In this document: positions 4,759 through 5,037 of the stretch, in pieces
How the letters are laid out: each line of letters begins with the position of its first letter
Position numbering within the stretch: the first letter of the stretch is position 1
Source: an uncultured Akkermansia sp.
GTDB taxonomy: Bacteria > Verrucomicrobiota > Verrucomicrobiia > Verrucomicrobiales > Akkermansiaceae
Direction of reading: 5' to 3'
NCBI GenBank assembly: GCA_904501955.1
Contig: CAJGCY010000177.1
Coordinates: 1 to 5,037 of the forward strand
DNA length: 5,037 bases
Program-made: the position numbers and the translations under genes
Notes under the pieces: model-generated
What the model was told of the DNA's origin: nothing
The model's input: the letters and a program-made list of their open reading frames with translations, nothing else
The model's database searches: none

Positions 4759-5037
4759 ATGAAGATTGCACGCCTGAATTCCGACGCGGAGATTTTTTAT
4801 TCACTGCAGGGGGAGGGAGCCCGCACCGGCTGCCCCGCCGTGTTTGTGCGCCTTTCCGGCTGCAATCTGCACTGCAAATGGTGTGATACCAAGCATAGCT
4901 GGGCCCCCGGGGTGGAGCTGACACCGCAGCAGCTCGCGGAGCGCATCCGCAGCTACAACAGCCCCGGCTTGGTGCTCACCGGTGGCGAGCCCCTGTTGCA
5001 GGCTGCGGAGCTGGAGCAACTCCTCGCCCTGCTGCCG
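4759..5037 (+). CDS. queE: 7-carboxy-7-deazaguanine synthase QueE, N-terminal part (runs off right edge)
   Basis: The first 93 codons are in the window. QueE is a cytosolic radical-SAM enzyme that rearranges 6-carboxy-tetrahydropterin to 7-carboxy-7-deazaguanine, the ring-forming step towards preQ0 and queuosine. Diagnostic elements are present: FYSLQGEGARTG at residues 13-24, the substrate-side motif typical of QueE, and the 4Fe-4S cluster motif CNLHCKWC with Cys35, Cys39 and Cys42 in CxxxCxxC spacing. WCDT follows, then the radical-SAM GGEP motif at 75-78 (LTGGEPLLQ). The compact spacing between the cluster motif and GGEP fits the short QueE core. There is no Shine-Dalgarno before the ATG. 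Whether queC, queD or queF follow cannot be seen. Confidence in the family is high because all N-terminal signatures match. Confidence 0.95.
   Translation, partial: MKIARLNSDAEIFYSLQGEGARTGCPAVFVRLSGCNLHCKWCDTKHSWAPGVELTPQQLAERIRSYNSPGLVLTGGEPLLQAAELEQLLALLP

Noticed and set aside
4658..4924. N-terminal extension of the phosphatase frame by 89 codons
   Set aside because: It overlaps queE on the opposite strand, crosses the queE promoter, is Arg/Ser/Pro-rich without family similarity, and the catalytic P-loop begins just after the internal ATG at 4657, as is normal for the family.
1..5037. CRISPR array, tRNA or rRNA gene, insertion sequence or attachment site
   Set aside because: No regularly spaced repeats, no tRNA- or rRNA-like stretch, no transposase frame and no terminal inverted repeats were seen; nearly all of the sequence is accounted for by ordinary genes.

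Overview
The window is a gene-dense bacterial chromosome fragment of moderately high GC, with most genes on the minus strand. The layout does not suggest a phage, transposon or CRISPR region. The organism cannot be named from this sequence alone. E. coli-like promoter hexamers including TATAAT, very weak Shine-Dalgarno use and permuted NanM-type kelch proteins fit a gut-type Verrucomicrobiota (Akkermansia-like) lineage, but this is a low-confidence inference. The promoters do not look like the typical Bacteroidota TAnnTTTG type.

Layout, right to left along the minus strand: at 4759-5037 (+) lies the N-terminal part of queE, a radical-SAM enzyme of 7-deazaguanine (queuosine) synthesis, which runs off the window. 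Divergent from it, at 4657-4169 (-), is a low-molecular-weight protein tyrosine phosphatase. After a 156-bp AT-richer gap holding an inverted repeat and a promoter region comes a tight three-gene operon. It encodes a cytosolic NanM-like kelch propeller (4012-3029), a second NanM-like kelch propeller with a signal peptide (3017-1929), and an MFS transporter with an extra N-terminal helix (1922-447). The genes are separated by only 11 and 6 bp. A strong Rho-independent terminator follows at 418-384. A 190-bp spacer with a near-perfect extended -10 promoter then leads into the N-terminal part of a second MFS transporter, of the sugar-porter type (192-1), which runs off the left edge.

The centre of interest is the kelch-kelch-MFS operon. 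Both kelch proteins are built in the order of the cyclically permuted mutarotase family: the conserved GExxPGxR segment, internal in E. coli NanM as I recall it, is at the C-terminus here. One paralogue is predicted in the cytosol and the other outside the inner membrane, with a transporter encoded after them. The simplest reading is a module that captures and imports a sialic-acid-like or other acidic sugar, with anomer or epimer interconversion on both sides of the membrane. The substrate is inferred; no lyase, kinase or sialidase gene is visible in the window.

A second point is that the promoters proposed for the operon and for the sugar porter share an unusual geometry: TTGCA-type -35, TGn-extended -10, and exactly 9 nt from the -10 to the ATG. 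This would give nearly leaderless mRNAs.
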